Below are positions 33,175 to 43,086 of a DNA stretch of 64,000 bases, piece by piece. Every line of letters starts with the position of its first letter. The stretch's first letter is position 1. The position numbers were made by a program, and so were the translations under genes. Source of the stretch: Symbiodinium natans. Its lineage: Eukaryota; Sar; Dinophyceae; Suessiales; Symbiodiniaceae. The stretch lies in the NCBI GenBank assembly GCA_905221605.1, contig CAJNDS010002318.1, positions 62,001 to 126,000 of the forward strand. The letters are read 5' to 3'. The notes under the pieces are model-generated. The model was not told the origin of the DNA. It saw only the letters and a list, made by a program, of their open reading frames with translations, and searched no databases.

Positions 33175-33376
33175 CTTACTGTTCGCGAGCGAATGGTGTT
33201 TTATCGATTGCTGCCAAATTGTCTCTAAGAAAAACGGGGTGCCGTTTGGTCTTGGTTTGAAGCCCAAAAGTTTCTGATGCTTGTCTTGCTTGGTATGCCA
33301 ACGACGATTTGCAATTGCATGTGCAGGAAGATGTGTGTGCAGCACTGGCTCTTCAGCTCAGTGCCAAAAATTTTGA
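33172..33376 (+). repeat. Split direct repeat A2
   Basis: Same as A1, one A shorter in a homopolymer. Confidence 0.95.
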
Positions 33377-33489
33377 CCCGCCCAGCCCACCCAGGGCATC
33401 GCAGTAGCAGGGCCCGCCGCGGCGGCTGCAACTCCCTGCGTGCCATCGGCACTCCCATTAGAATTGTGTGTACAGGTGCCTCGCCCTTA

Positions 33490-33698
33490 AAGGGGGCTTG
33501 AGGTTCGTTTGTGTATGGTGAGACGCATGTGCAATGTATGTGCACCGCGCTGTGTGCACCGGCACATGATTGAATGCGATCTTTGATTCGCCCACTGATG
33601 AAAAGAAGAAGAGGGACATGCAGTGCTCGTTCTGAGTTTTGCCTCTCCTGTGGGATCTTGGCTTTTGGGTTCAAACCGAATTTGGCACAAGCGATAAG
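33490..33698 (+). repeat. Split direct repeat B2 (right end of the nested element)
   Basis: Same as B1. It is preceded by a 113-base spacer after A2. The following base resumes copia pol. Confidence 0.95.
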
Positions 33699-36600
33699 GG
33701 GCAGTGTCCGATTTGATCACAGGGGCTTCTGGCGAATTCTCCTTCCAAGTTCGAAAGGCAGGACCCCAGCATCATGAAGCAGTCGGAGTGGCAGAACGTG
33801 GTGTGCGCAGGATTAAGGAGTCCTTGCAGACGTTGAGGTCAGATCTCAATCAGGAAGGGCTTGACTTGTGCTACAACCATGGAGGATTTGCCAGTGCGTT
33901 GTGCTACGTGTGTGGAAGTTTGAACAGATTCTCTAAAGCGCACGGGAGTGACATGGCACCTTGTGATCTTGTGCTTGGGAGGCCCAGTCCAAAAGGACCC
34001 TTCACTTTGTTTGGAGCCATAGTCCTAGCAGAACTTCCCCAATCAATCAAGGATCTCGCCCCTAACCTTCCCAGGTTCACCGAAAGTGCCTTCCTCCATC
34101 CCATCCTTGGGTCACAGGCCATCAAAGTTCGAGCGCTCATCCGAGTCGAGGGACAGTTGGTGCTAAAGACATTCGCAGCTACGTCGGTGAAACTTTGTGT
34201 ACCCTTGACATGGCGTCTGGAACTTGTTGAGGGCATCGTTGGAACTCTTGGTGGAGGCCCCCAGTTGCCTTCAGCAAGTGAGGAGCGCGAAGTTCTTGAG
34301 CCACCTGTGTCACTGAGAGCCCCAGCGTCAGGTCCTCCAGCTCAGTGGGTGAGAACTCATGGATACACGGAAGGATGCTCAGCGTGTGACAATGCACGAC
34401 ATGGGCGTAGGCTGGGCGGTGCGCATACGAGAGCCTGTCATCGGAGGTATGAACGCTGGTTGACAGAGTCCATGGCATCTGATGGTGCTAGAGTGGCTAT
34501 GCAGCCACCTTTGGATGCATCACGTGAAGCCGGAAGTGGATCGGCTGAGGCAGGAAGGTCCCAGCAGTTTGAGACCAATGTTGAGAGTGATGAGCGGAAA
34601 GTGGTGTTGAAGGACGAAGGTCGAGAGGAAGTGATGCCGATTCCGGTGGGGATCCCTGCACCAATGGCGGGGCGCCCACCGTCATCTTCTGAACATGAAC
34701 CACGACCAGAGAGAGAGCAGCGCTCAGGTGGAGAGGTGTCGACTCGTGGTGTTGCTTCCGGGAGTACAGGTGATGAGCCAGAGTTGAAGCGTGTGCGGGT
34801 AGTTGAGCCAGCATCACCATCAGCATCATCACGACCTTCACTGCTACAGCGCAGGCCCGCCAAGTCATCCGAGCACATGCAAGTGGACGAGCAAGGATCA
34901 GGCCCAAGGGTACCAGAGCAAAAGGGGGTGAAGAGGCATCCTGATGTTGAGCTTGTTGATCTTGAAGATGAGATTCGAGCCTCAGGACCCCAGGAGCCGA
35001 GACGACTCGAGGGCTTGTGCTGGTCCAGCAACGCATGTGAAAGTGTTCTGCTGAGCGACGTTGTGACAAGTCCGAGCATGTTTGATGTGGAGGTGAACAG
35101 CATTCGATTCCGAGATGGAAGTCAGGACGCGAAGAGTGAGAGTTTCATGTTGGGAGGACGTCGCGTGTTGATTTGGAAGCCTGATGCCGGAGTAGACGAC
35201 AGTACGCTGGAGGAACTGCCGGGAGATCTTGTATTCTCCGGGATGCAAGAGGAACTCACCAACTTAGAGCGTTGTCAGACAGGCAGGGCAATCCTTGAGC
35301 ATGAAGTGAAGATCCTGAAAGCTAAGAACCCATCGCTGAGACTTATACCCGCTCGATGGGTTTGTGCCAGAAAGAATCCCACTCGTGTCAGATGTCGCAT
35401 TGTGGCAAAGGACCTTGCACATGGCTCGGCAAGAAAGCAAGGGTTTAGCTCACCAACCCCAAGCCATGATGCCATGATGCTCACCTTGATCTTCATGGCC
35501 ACGCGTGACATGCAAGGTTGTGCGGCAGACATTGGGCATGCTTTCATGAACTCGGCGTTGGACACCAAGTCGAATCCCGTTGTGTTGAAGCTACCGCTGA
35601 GCATCAGTTCGGAAGATGGCCAGGCTATCTTCTTCTTCCTGTATTGCGCATTGAATGGACTGCGGGATGCTTCGTTGGCATGGCTTAAGCTTCTTTCTTC
35701 GTTGATCCGTCCACTAGGTCTGTTGAGTGATGCACGTGAGCCATGTCTCTTTGCGGGTGTTGTGTGGCACAAGGATAGATCAAGCAGAGTGATGATCGTA
35801 TGCTACGTGGACGATTTGCTAATCATCACTGATGATCAGTGGGCTGAAGACTTGGTCTTGAGTGCCATCGGGAAGCGAGTAACCGTAAAGGTGACAGGTA
35901 GGGTGAAGACATCCAGTCAAGGTGGCGGCATGGTTGAGTTCATTGGTCGGTGCATTCGTCGGTGGCCGGGGCAGAGTGCAGTCGAGGTAGGTGTGAAGCC
36001 TGAATACTTGCAATCCTGCTTCGATGCGTTTGGCATCCAAAAGGGCACAACTGCCGTTCCAGACCTAGCAGGTCTACTGGAGAAAACAGGTGCACCGGTT
36101 TTGACGTCGGAGGCCTACAGCAGATTCCGCAGAGTGCTTGGAAAGGTTCTCTGGTATGCCCAGACAAGGCAAGATCTGAAACTGATGATTGGACTCATCA
36201 GTACGCAACAAGCTGCGCCGACACAGAGCACCGAGGCGGCGTTGAGGGCACTTCTACGTTATCTCTACACCGACAGACATGTTGCACTGCGCTTGCCGTC
36301 ATCGGAGTTGAGTGGTGAGTTCTTGGAATGTTCCGAAGATGTGCTGCGGAATGGTGTGCATGTCTTTGCAGATGCGTCTCATGCTCCATACAGGTTCATC
36401 GGCAGAAGAGGGATCACAGGTGGAGCCATCTGTTTTGGAGGAGGTCTTGTGCGAGGGATCGCGAAAGTGCAAGGAGTGGTGTGCTTGTCATCTTGTGAGG
36501 CTGAGCTTCATGCGTTGCAGTATGCTGCACAGGAGACAATCGGATTTTTGCACTTGCTTGATCGTGTCTTCACTGCCTTTGGTGAACTTCAAGGTTCAAT

Positions 36601-37591
36601 TGATGTGCAGATGAGTGCCCATGCAGAGGACGAAGGTGGTGAAGAACAGCATGACAAGATCTACACTGAACTGTTGACGGACAGTCAGGCAGCGTTGGAT
36701 GTCATTCATGCAGAAGACGTCCCTAAGCGTTCGCGGCATGTGGAGATCCGATTGGCATGGATGAGAGAACATCTCTTGAGAGGTCGGCTCAAGTTGCGTT
36801 GGCTGAGAGGCGCGGAGAATGCTGCTGATCTCTACACTAAAAATCTCGGAACTCGACTCTTCCAAGAACACAGAACGCGATTAGGCTTCATCACACAAGA
36901 TGGACATGTGGAGGCGTTGTACATGTTGTCACAGCTGCGAGTTTCTCCAGAGAGCATGAAGGAATCTGATGAAGTGGCAGTGCTGGAGGTGTTTTGCAGT
37001 GAGGATTCGGCCCTGTGTCAGGTGTGTGGATCACTTGGGGTGCCGTATTGCGGGATCACAGCCAATGCCGAGACCTCAAGAGTGTTGGCAGAAACCATCA
37101 AGGTCATCACTGCTTGGAAGAACAGAGGGCTTTGGATCCACGTTCACGTGTCCACGCCTTGCTCTTCAGGATCGCCACTGCGGAACTTTGTGCAAAGATG
37201 TACAAAATCTGATCTTGAGTGGGAGGCGTTGATGCGATCTGCAGAGAGGTATCTGAGGCTTGGAGATGGACGTACGTTCGAATTGCCAAAGCAAAACATG
37301 ATTTGGAAGAGATGGGGAACACAGAATGTCCTTCGAGCCTCAGGTCTTGTGTATCCCGTAGATGTATGGCTATGCGCCACAGGCGTGTTGAGTCGAAGCG
37401 GTCTTCCAGTGTCAAAACGTCTCAGGTTCATGTGTTCACATCTCGAGTGCGCCCAGAAGCTTTTCGACATGTTTGGAAGTTGCAGTTGCCAGACACATGC
37501 CTCGTTCCATGACATTGACTACACAGCAACAGGGAGGTATAGCAAGGTGCTGGCAGAAGGGTTGGTCAAAGCCCTGAAAGCAACAAACTGA
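33698..37591 (+). CDS. Copia pol, second part: integrase C-half, RT, RNase H and a methyltransferase-like C-terminal domain
   Basis: An intact frame of about 1,297 codons. The integrase third acidic residue is in VGVAERGVRRIK; a Glu/Ser/Pro-rich linker follows (about residues 190-440). The copia RT has RCRIVAKDL, the first Asp in AADIGHAFMN and the active site CYVDDLLII. RNase H has FADASHAPYRF, SSCEAELHALQ, LLTDSQAALD and ENAADLYTK, i.e. D-E-D-D complete. Copia proteins normally end soon after this. Here about 230 more residues follow (from 36900), with a VLEVFCSEDS Rossmann-like start, GVPYCGITANAE, then VHVSTPCSSGSPLRNF resembling the PC loop of cytosine-5 methyltransferases, and FELPKQNMIWKRW. 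The methyltransferase assignment is inference. The start codon belongs upstream at gag or protease, because the frame is continuous with 29377 once the nested element is removed. Confidence 0.85.
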   Translation, partial: GAVSDLITGASGEFSFQVRKAGPQHHEAVGVAERGVRRIKESLQTLRSDLNQEGLDLCYNHGGFASALCYVCGSLNRFSKAHGSDMAPCDLVLGRPSPKGPFTLFGAIVLAELPQSIKDLAPNLPRFTESAFLHPILGSQAIKVRALIRVEGQLVLKTFAATSVKLCVPLTWRLELVEGIVGTLGGGPQLPSASEEREVLEPPVSLRAPASGPPAQWVRTHGYTEGCSACDNARHGRRLGGAHTRACHRRYERWLTESMASDGARVAMQPPLDASREAGSGSAEAGRSQQFETNVESDERKVVLKDEGREEVMPIPVGIPAPMAGRPPSSSEHEPRPEREQRSGGEVSTRGVASGSTGDEPELKRVRVVEPASPSASSRPSLLQRRPAKSSEHMQVDEQGSGPRVPEQKGVKRHPDVELVDLEDEIRASGPQEPRRLEGLCWSSNACESVLLSDVVTSPSMFDVEVNSIRFRDGSQDAKSESFMLGGRRVLIWKPDAGVDDSTLEELPGDLVFSGMQEELTNLERCQTGRAILEHEVKILKAKNPSLRLIPARWVCARKNPTRVRCRIVAKDLAHGSARKQGFSSPTPSHDAMMLTLIFMATRDMQGCAADIGHAFMNSALDTKSNPVVLKLPLSISSEDGQAIFFFLYCALNGLRDASLAWLKLLSSLIRPLGLLSDAREPCLFAGVVWHKDRSSRVMIVCYVDDLLIITDDQWAEDLVLSAIGKRVTVKVTGRVKTSSQGGGMVEFIGRCIRRWPGQSAVEVGVKPEYLQSCFDAFGIQKGTTAVPDLAGLLEKTGAPVLTSEAYSRFRRVLGKVLWYAQTRQDLKLMIGLISTQQAAPTQSTEAALRALLRYLYTDRHVALRLPSSELSGEFLECSEDVLRNGVHVFADASHAPYRFIGRRGITGGAICFGGGLVRGIAKVQGVVCLSSCEAELHALQYAAQETIGFLHLLDRVFTAFGELQGSIDVQMSAHAEDEGGEEQHDKIYTELLTDSQAALDVIHAEDVPKRSRHVEIRLAWMREHLLRGRLKLRWLRGAENAADLYTKNLGTRLFQEHRTRLGFITQDGHVEALYMLSQLRVSPESMKESDEVAVLEVFCSEDSALCQVCGSLGVPYCGITANAETSRVLAETIKVITAWKNRGLWIHVHVSTPCSSGSPLRNFVQRCTKSDLEWEALMRSAERYLRLGDGRTFELPKQNMIWKRWGTQNVLRASGLVYPVDVWLCATGVLSRSGLPVSKRLRFMCSHLECAQKLFDMFGSCSCQTHASFHDIDYTATGRYSKVLAEGLVKALKATN

Positions 37592-37735
37592 AAGGGGGAT
37601 CCGATTTGGTTTCATCTTACGCCACACATGATCAAGTCATGTGAGGAGTATAGTCAGAGTGCGTTTTGCACAGTGCGTTTGCACAGCACTTGCGATTCTT
37701 TGTAACGCAAGTTTTCTAGTTTTCCCTCGGGCGTC

Positions 37736-38473
37736 ATGGTTGCACAGCCTTTGATGAGAGTGGCGATTTCAGTGGCCATTCTTGCGTTGATGAGCTCTGG
37801 AGTGGAGACTGCGAGGCCAGTAGAGCTTTGGGGAACCACCTTCATGGGCAGCGAGCTTGTACAGATGTTTGCTAGTCCGACTTGGGATCCAGTATGGATC
37901 ATCATCATCGGGTGCTTTGTCAACGGCATCTTGGTTGGTACGCTGATCATGACATGCTGTTGTGCGTGGGCATTGTTTTTCCGGATGAGCTATGGGCAGC
38001 AAAGAGCTGCTACACAGATTCCACCTCTGGATGATGACGCGATGAAGCCACAAGGTGCCCAAAACAACTCTATGCCTGAGAGAAGTCAACAGATGAACCC
38101 TCGTGAGCCAGATGGCAAAAAGGAGGCATCGTCGTTGAGAGCGAGGCCGAAGGCAGCTGGTGCAAGGGAGAAGCATGCAAGTTCCAGCTGCAAGGATAGA
38201 GTGGACAAGCGCATCTTTGCTTCAGAGTCTCAGGGCATCTTTCATCACGATCAGACATGCCATCGCATGGAGGGATCATGGCGAACTATGTGGCAGTGTG
38301 GAAACTGTAAGCCAGAGCCAGGCAACACAGAACTGTGTGTCTTCCCGTCCGGGGACAGATATCACAGTGTGTACTGCAAGCATGTGGCGGCCGTTACCTC
38401 CAACCCAACATGCATCACTCCGTGTTCGGCATGTGTGACAGGGAACAGCAGCAGGCCTCTGAGATTGGAGTGA
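37736..38473 (+). CDS. Membrane ORF downstream of copia pol (two hydrophobic segments, Cys/His-rich tail)
   Basis: 245 codons, intact. Residues 1-25 (MRVAISVAILALMSSG) look like a signal peptide or first membrane segment. Residues about 59-86 (WIIIIGCFVNGILVGTLIMT and on into ALFF) form a long second segment with a CCC cluster. A Gln/Pro/basic stretch follows, then a C-terminal Cys/His-rich part (HHDQTCHRM, WQCGNCKP, YCKHVAAV, CITPCSACV) that might bind zinc. It starts 145 bases after the pol stop in the same orientation and ends 52 bases before the polypurine tract, so it belongs to the element. Position resembles the env-like third ORF of some copia elements (Sireviruses), but no sequence similarity to any envelope protein is claimed. 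Confidence 0.6.
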   Translation: MVAQPLMRVAISVAILALMSSGVETARPVELWGTTFMGSELVQMFASPTWDPVWIIIIGCFVNGILVGTLIMTCCCAWALFFRMSYGQQRAATQIPPLDDDAMKPQGAQNNSMPERSQQMNPREPDGKKEASSLRARPKAAGAREKHASSSCKDRVDKRIFASESQGIFHHDQTCHRMEGSWRTMWQCGNCKPEPGNTELCVFPSGDRYHSVYCKHVAAVTSNPTCITPCSACVTGNSSRPLRLE

Positions 38474-38525
38474 TCATCTGAAGATGTCGTCATCTGAGAG
38501 TGAGGTGAGACAAAAAGATCATCCC

Positions 38526-38536
38526 GAAAGGGGGTG
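38526..38536 (+). promoter_or_regulatory. Candidate polypurine tract / 3' LTR start
   Basis: GAAAGGGGG followed by TGTGAAAATC. Copia elements place a G-rich purine run directly before the TG of the 3' LTR. A similar AAAGGGGGAT follows the pol stop at 37590 and is an alternative. Confidence 0.4.
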
Positions 38537-39689
38537 TGAAAATCTGTGTATAGACACGTCTGCGGGATGCCTTTTAGGCCAAGGCGCATGTTTGACGTGC
38601 TTACTGTATGTCAGGGACGTGCAGGTCTTCCCTGAACAGTCGAGCATGTTTTTCCTTGAGATTTTGTTTTGTAGGAGAAGTGAGCTTGCGTAGGTGGCGT
38701 CAACTGGGTTTTTCCAGTTTTACTTTTGACTCTTGGCTCAAGGTCAAGAGAGCTGAGAAAGCACTAAGAAGGCAGGACAACTGCACGTCGCTTTGTGTGA
38801 CCGAGAAAGTGCTGTGCAAGTGCGAAGCTGTGTGTAAGTTGGGTTTGTGCTGTTTAGAAACTTTTACATAAGAAGGCCTTGGAAGGCCTTAAACCCGCAG
38901 CGAGAGCTTAGAGGCATTGAAATTTTGCGTACAATCTTTGTGTTTGCGGGTCAGAAGTTACACTTTCGCTCTGGAAGCTGTAGGGACAGGTTAATGCCAG
39001 CGAAAAGCCTTGTAAACGTTGCTGCACTTGAATTTAAATAGTTGGAAGCGTTCACTTGCTTACGCAACATTATGCAGTTAAAGCTCAAATAGCTTTTGCA
39101 GGATCATCTCAAGCGGTCAACTCCCTTTCAAGGTTTGTCGAAATGTTTTGAATAGAGTGAGAATGAAGAGGACTTGAAGCCAGCTGCAACTTAAAATTCT
39201 TTTGACGTAAAAGAAAGAGGCAGCCAGGCTAGTCGATTCTTCTTCTTAACCCAAAGCCTTGGAGGGTTTTTAGCAAATGGACCTGCGTGTTATTGCTGGC
39301 AGTTTTGGTAAGAAGAGAGGTGGAGAATTGTCTAAATTCCAGGAGGCACGCGTAGCTAAGGCACACTTGTGTTTGATGGTGAGCTATTGTTGCAGTCAAT
39401 CTTGTCTGCCATCCGGGCAGCTTGCAAGTCCGGTGGTGTCTCTGCTCTGTTTTAGGCAGCAAGCAAAGATGCCTTAACCGGTCAAAACAGAACATCGCCT
39501 CAAGGTAAGGTTGCTCAGACAGTTGAGAGTGTGGCTGAAGGCCAGAGGCTCATAAAGGAACCCTTCGAAGCCGAAAGGCGTCTGCATAAGCTACACACTG
39601 GCCATACATGCCCTGGTGGGTTCGTCCGGACTCGAGGCCTTGCGGGGACCCCGTTAATAGTATGATAAGCCCCGGTCCCCGAGGCCTTG

Positions 39690-39845
39690 TAATCTTTCAA
39701 GGCCTCGCGAGACCTCGAAAGGCCTCGAAACCCCATGAGTGAGGCCTCGGGAGGCCTCGGAAGGCCTCGAAACCCCATGAGTGAAGCCTCGGGAGGCCTC
39801 GGAAGGCCTCGGAAGGCCTCGAACCCCGCAGGGCGAGGCCTCAGA
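39690..39845. repeat. GGCCTCG-rich degenerate tandem repeat
   Basis: GAGGCCTCGGAAGGCCTCG words recur about every 11 bases, within a larger unit including AAACCCCATGAGTGAGGCC that appears twice (39729 and 39771). Confidence 0.8.
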
Positions 39846-40631
39846 GGCCTTGCAAGATCGCGTACACATGTTTGCAAAAGTTGACAGTTTGCGCGAGTCC
39901 AAATCTGGGGTCGAAAAGTCTCAACAATTCTGGCTTCGCGTGCGTGGGCCTCCCGTGTATTTCGCAAGTGGTTTTTCTTCAACGCTGATCTTAGTGTGGC
40001 TGCAGTGCCGGTGTGTGCTCCCGGCGATACAAGCCTTGCTCTTGATGGGCCATTGTGCGACTTCCACTCCTCACATGCTTTACACCATTTTTGCGGCTTT
40101 GCGAGACGCCCCAAATCTGTGGGATCATGCTAGTGAGTCGCCATGGCTAGCGAGCTGGTTTGCGTGGGACAGTGCGCTCTCAAGGCTTTCTATCTTGTCA
40201 TGGCCGACCTTTCCGGATTAAGCCTTTTTGTTGTGATGTGCCCACGCCCCACGCTGATCTGTGGAATCCACTGTGCTTCACCGCATTGATCATTGAACCT
40301 GCGCTTCATTTGGTGCGTCTCTGCGTCGTCTTCGTCGAGGACTGAGAGTCGTCTACTGGTCTTTGCCGTAAATCGCCAGTCCAGTCCGGTACCTGCTGGG
40401 CTGGTTGGTCCTCTTTCGTGCCCCATGACACCTCCTCTCCACTCCGCTGTCGCCGGCAGACAGAACGTCCACGTGTTTCCGCATTCGTTAGGCGAAGGGG
40501 GAAACTCCACGGGAAGCGCGTCCCGCGGCGTTCTACACGGCGAAGCTAAGTTGGGTGGGATGGAGGTGTGTGACGTGAATGTTGCCGTGTGAGTGTGAAG
40601 GTGGTTGCAGACGGTGTCGGTGTAAGTGATG

Positions 40632-40632
<1 letters not shown>

Positions 40633-40701
<69 letters not shown>

Positions 40702-40725
40702 GTGTGTGTGTGTGCGTGGATGTAT
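40633..40725. repeat. GT dinucleotide microsatellite
   Basis: Nearly pure GT for about 85 bases, with one TGTTGT interruption near 40700. Confidence 0.95.
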
Positions 40726-40834
40726 GTGACGGTTTGTGGACGTGGGTGTTAAGAATGTGCCCCTGCGCTTTGTGCCTCCTCTTCGATAGTACATGCCCTT
40801 CCTTGGAATTAAGGTTTCCAATCCTCTGTAAGGG

Positions 40835-40837
<3 letters not shown>

Positions 40838-40866
<29 letters not shown>
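40838..40866. repeat. GA dinucleotide microsatellite
   Basis: About 13 GA units. Confidence 0.95.
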
Positions 40867-40869
<3 letters not shown>

Positions 40870-42230
40870 TAACGGCCATTGAATATGTTGCATTTCAAAT
40901 ATCTAATGCTGGGGTCAAAGACCTTTTACATACTGTAAGATCTTGGGGACTTGGGGTACATCATAATTACTGTATCACAATTTCAGGGACTTTTCAGTAC
41001 TCTTATTGAAAGACCCTTACCATTTTCAGGGCCAAAACCTTGATGAAACTCAAGCGGGGCTGACGGGGGGGGGGGCGAGGGGCTTCGGATTCGAATGCGG
41101 GTGAAGAGAGGGGGTAAAGCAGTTGCTATGGTTGCAGGGCTGCCGCATTCTCTGCCGGAGCTTATTCTTACTCCCAGAGCCCGGAGGCTGAACCCTCCTT
41201 CCAATTTAAGGGGGGGGCTGGAGAGGGGGCTTCAAGCCTTTTGAGAACTAGGGGCTATGCCGGTGATGGTCGGACAAACAAAACAGCAAAAGAACCCAGG
41301 ACCAGCGCCGGCAGAGAGATCCAGCCCGCAGTTGAGCAGATGATGGCGCTTCACGACTCTGGCCTCAACTTGCCGACTCATCTTGCATCACGTGTCGGCA
41401 CGCTGCACAGACGCTTGCGCAGGAATCATCAGGCATGGTTAAGGCAGTTTGCTCGAACAATTCGCCGGGGATTTTTCGAGCGGCCGCTGAAACTCAGCAA
41501 GGGCCCCTGGTTTGCGCATGATAATGTAGTACTGACTTGAAAAGTTCAGCAGAAAATTTACCATTTGGCCAGCCTTATTTTGCTCAGCATTTGGCCCATT
41601 GAAGTGACAGATTGCGACGCAGTTTCAGAGAGTTTTGGAATCCATATTGTGCTTGAACAAGGCGTGAAGAAAACCAACATGCCCAACCTCATTCAGCGAA
41701 GAGCAGTGTTGCTTGCGGCTGCTAGTACCTATCTGCATGCCCCGCGTGCATGGCTGGGCGAACTCCAAAGGACGTTTCGCCAGAGGTCGCTTTGCTGATT
41801 TGGACATCTTTTTCTGCTTGGAGCACCCGCTGACACTGCTTTGTTCAGGATCGGCCAGGGCTTTCAAAGCAAGGGCGTGCAACCCTGTTTGACCTAGCTG
41901 TCGTGCAACCTTTTTTTGCGACTACTATCGTTCGCTGCAGGGGACTTGGCCCTAGAGGCAGAAGGCAGCTGCAGCTGGGTTCAATGTCTCGGCAGCATAC
42001 GGGACTACAAACCAGCTCACATTGCCGGGCCAGCAGGAGTCATGTCCAAACACTGCGCAAAGTTTTGCTTCCTCGTGACATCTGTTGCGGGAATTTGTGC
42101 ACAAAATGCGCAGTCTATGGGCGTGTTTTGCCCCGACTGGCAAAGCTTCTCAGCAAATACGAGTCCTGCAGCCGAAGCACTTTGCGTTTTCTTCAAAACC
42201 TTGACTTGGATACAGAATACAGAGCAGTTG

Positions 42231-42296
42231 AAACCCCAAATCCCAAACCTAAACCTCAAATCCCAAATCCCAAACCCCAAACCCCAAACCCGCAAA
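42231..42296. repeat. Degenerate interstitial telomere-like repeat
   Basis: AAACCCCAAATCCCAAACCT and similar 7-8 base words. Confidence 0.7.
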
Positions 42297-43086
42297 CAGC
42301 AGGTAGCAGCCTCTGTGCCCAGGGCGAACGGCGAACACCCAGAAGCGCAAGAGGAGAGGCCAACAGGCATCCCTGCTCAAACAGCTTGGGTGAAGGCATC
42401 CTTGATATCTTTGATCTTGGGCTTGTATTTGCCAGCATATAGTATCATATAGTAGCAAGATGTTGCAAGCATAGTACCAGCCCCAGGAACCACAGAAATA
42501 TTTGCACTCGAATTCGAATGATTCGAACAGTCGCAGATGTAGGCACGAAAGACTGCCAGGCGGCCCCCATTGCCCTTCGTTTCAGTGCCCTGACATGCAC
42601 AAAGTTGTCTTGCATGCACACGCGACAGGTGCATCAGATTAAGTAGAGGAGACTTACCCAGCAGCATGTGACACTGTGTCCGATGGAAGGTTTCCCTCAT
42701 GCTCCCTAAGCCGGTTAGCCCTTAAGTCAGCATGCCTCAGTAGATGGCAAGAAGCTCGCTGCACCGTGAAACATCACCAAGGTGGCAGTTCGCATCAGGC
42801 CAGAGTCGTTTTGCATGTGGTGTTTTAGGGCACGCTGAGACACTGAAGTGTTCGAGATATTGAGTGATTTGAGTGTAAGGTGATTCCAACGTCTCTTGCA
42901 AGTCTTTCCTCTCCCCGCCAGGCCCAACCTTTCTCAAGAGCCCGTGGCACTGTGGGCCAAGTCCTCCGCGAGCTCGCAGCGCGTGTGCTGCCACCGTGGG
43001 TTCTTGCTTGAGGACGGAGCCTTTAGCCATCATACGCTTCTTGAATCCTCTTGAAACCTTTCTTTGAGCGTGGCGTGGCACATCAA

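Larger units (their letters stand above)
29378..33697 (+). mobile_element. Tyrosine-recombinase retroelement with split direct repeats A1-B1-A2-B2 (Ngaro/DIRS-like), lacking RT
   Basis: Termini are defined by repeats: A1 29375-29580 equals A2 33172-33376, and B1 32966-33174 equals B2 33490-33698, each about 205-209 bases with at most one visible difference in the parts compared. All four meet at the trinucleotide AAG (GAAG at the left border, ATAAG at B1/A2 and at the right border). There is no target duplication, as expected for recombinase-mediated insertion. Inside are a small ORF, a tyrosine recombinase, an acidic/Cys segment and an RNase H, but no RT. It could be an internally deleted DIRS/Ngaro relative mobilised in trans. 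Confidence 0.85.
27300..38540 (+). mobile_element. Ty1/copia-like LTR retrotransposon with methyltransferase-like tail and an extra membrane ORF, split by a nested element
   Basis: The order gag (two CCHC knuckles), protease, integrase, RT and RNase H is diagnostic of the copia type. Pol resumes at 33698 after a nested element with no base lost or gained. Downstream of pol is a separate two-segment membrane ORF, followed by a polypurine stretch GAAAGGGGG (38526-38534) and then TG, a plausible 3' LTR start. Limits are approximate because LTRs were not identified. Confidence 0.75.
38540..43080. other. No gene recognised; repeats and microsatellites
   Basis: The first kilobase may be the 3' LTR of the copia element. 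Around 39700-39840 lies a GGCCTCG-rich repeat, 40633-40725 is a GT run, 40838-40866 is a GA run, and 42231-42296 is a degenerate telomere-like stretch. Longer frames (39781-40221 plus, 41916-42452 plus) have no motif and are probably chance. Confidence 0.5.

Noticed and set aside
29375-33376. The A1/A2 repeat pair looked at first like the two LTRs of a retrotransposon
   Set aside because: The second pair B1/B2, the AAG junctions and the restored copia frame fit split direct repeats; LTRs would flank the whole element and leave a target duplication.
26546-39500. LTR pair for the copia element
   Set aside because: No convincing match between the sequence before gag and the sequence after the polypurine tract could be found by eye; only recurrent short AAGCCTTGGAGG words are shared.
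39515-40221. Overlapping 199-codon minus and 146-codon plus frames
   Set aside because: Both run through the GGCCTCG repeat and show no family signature.
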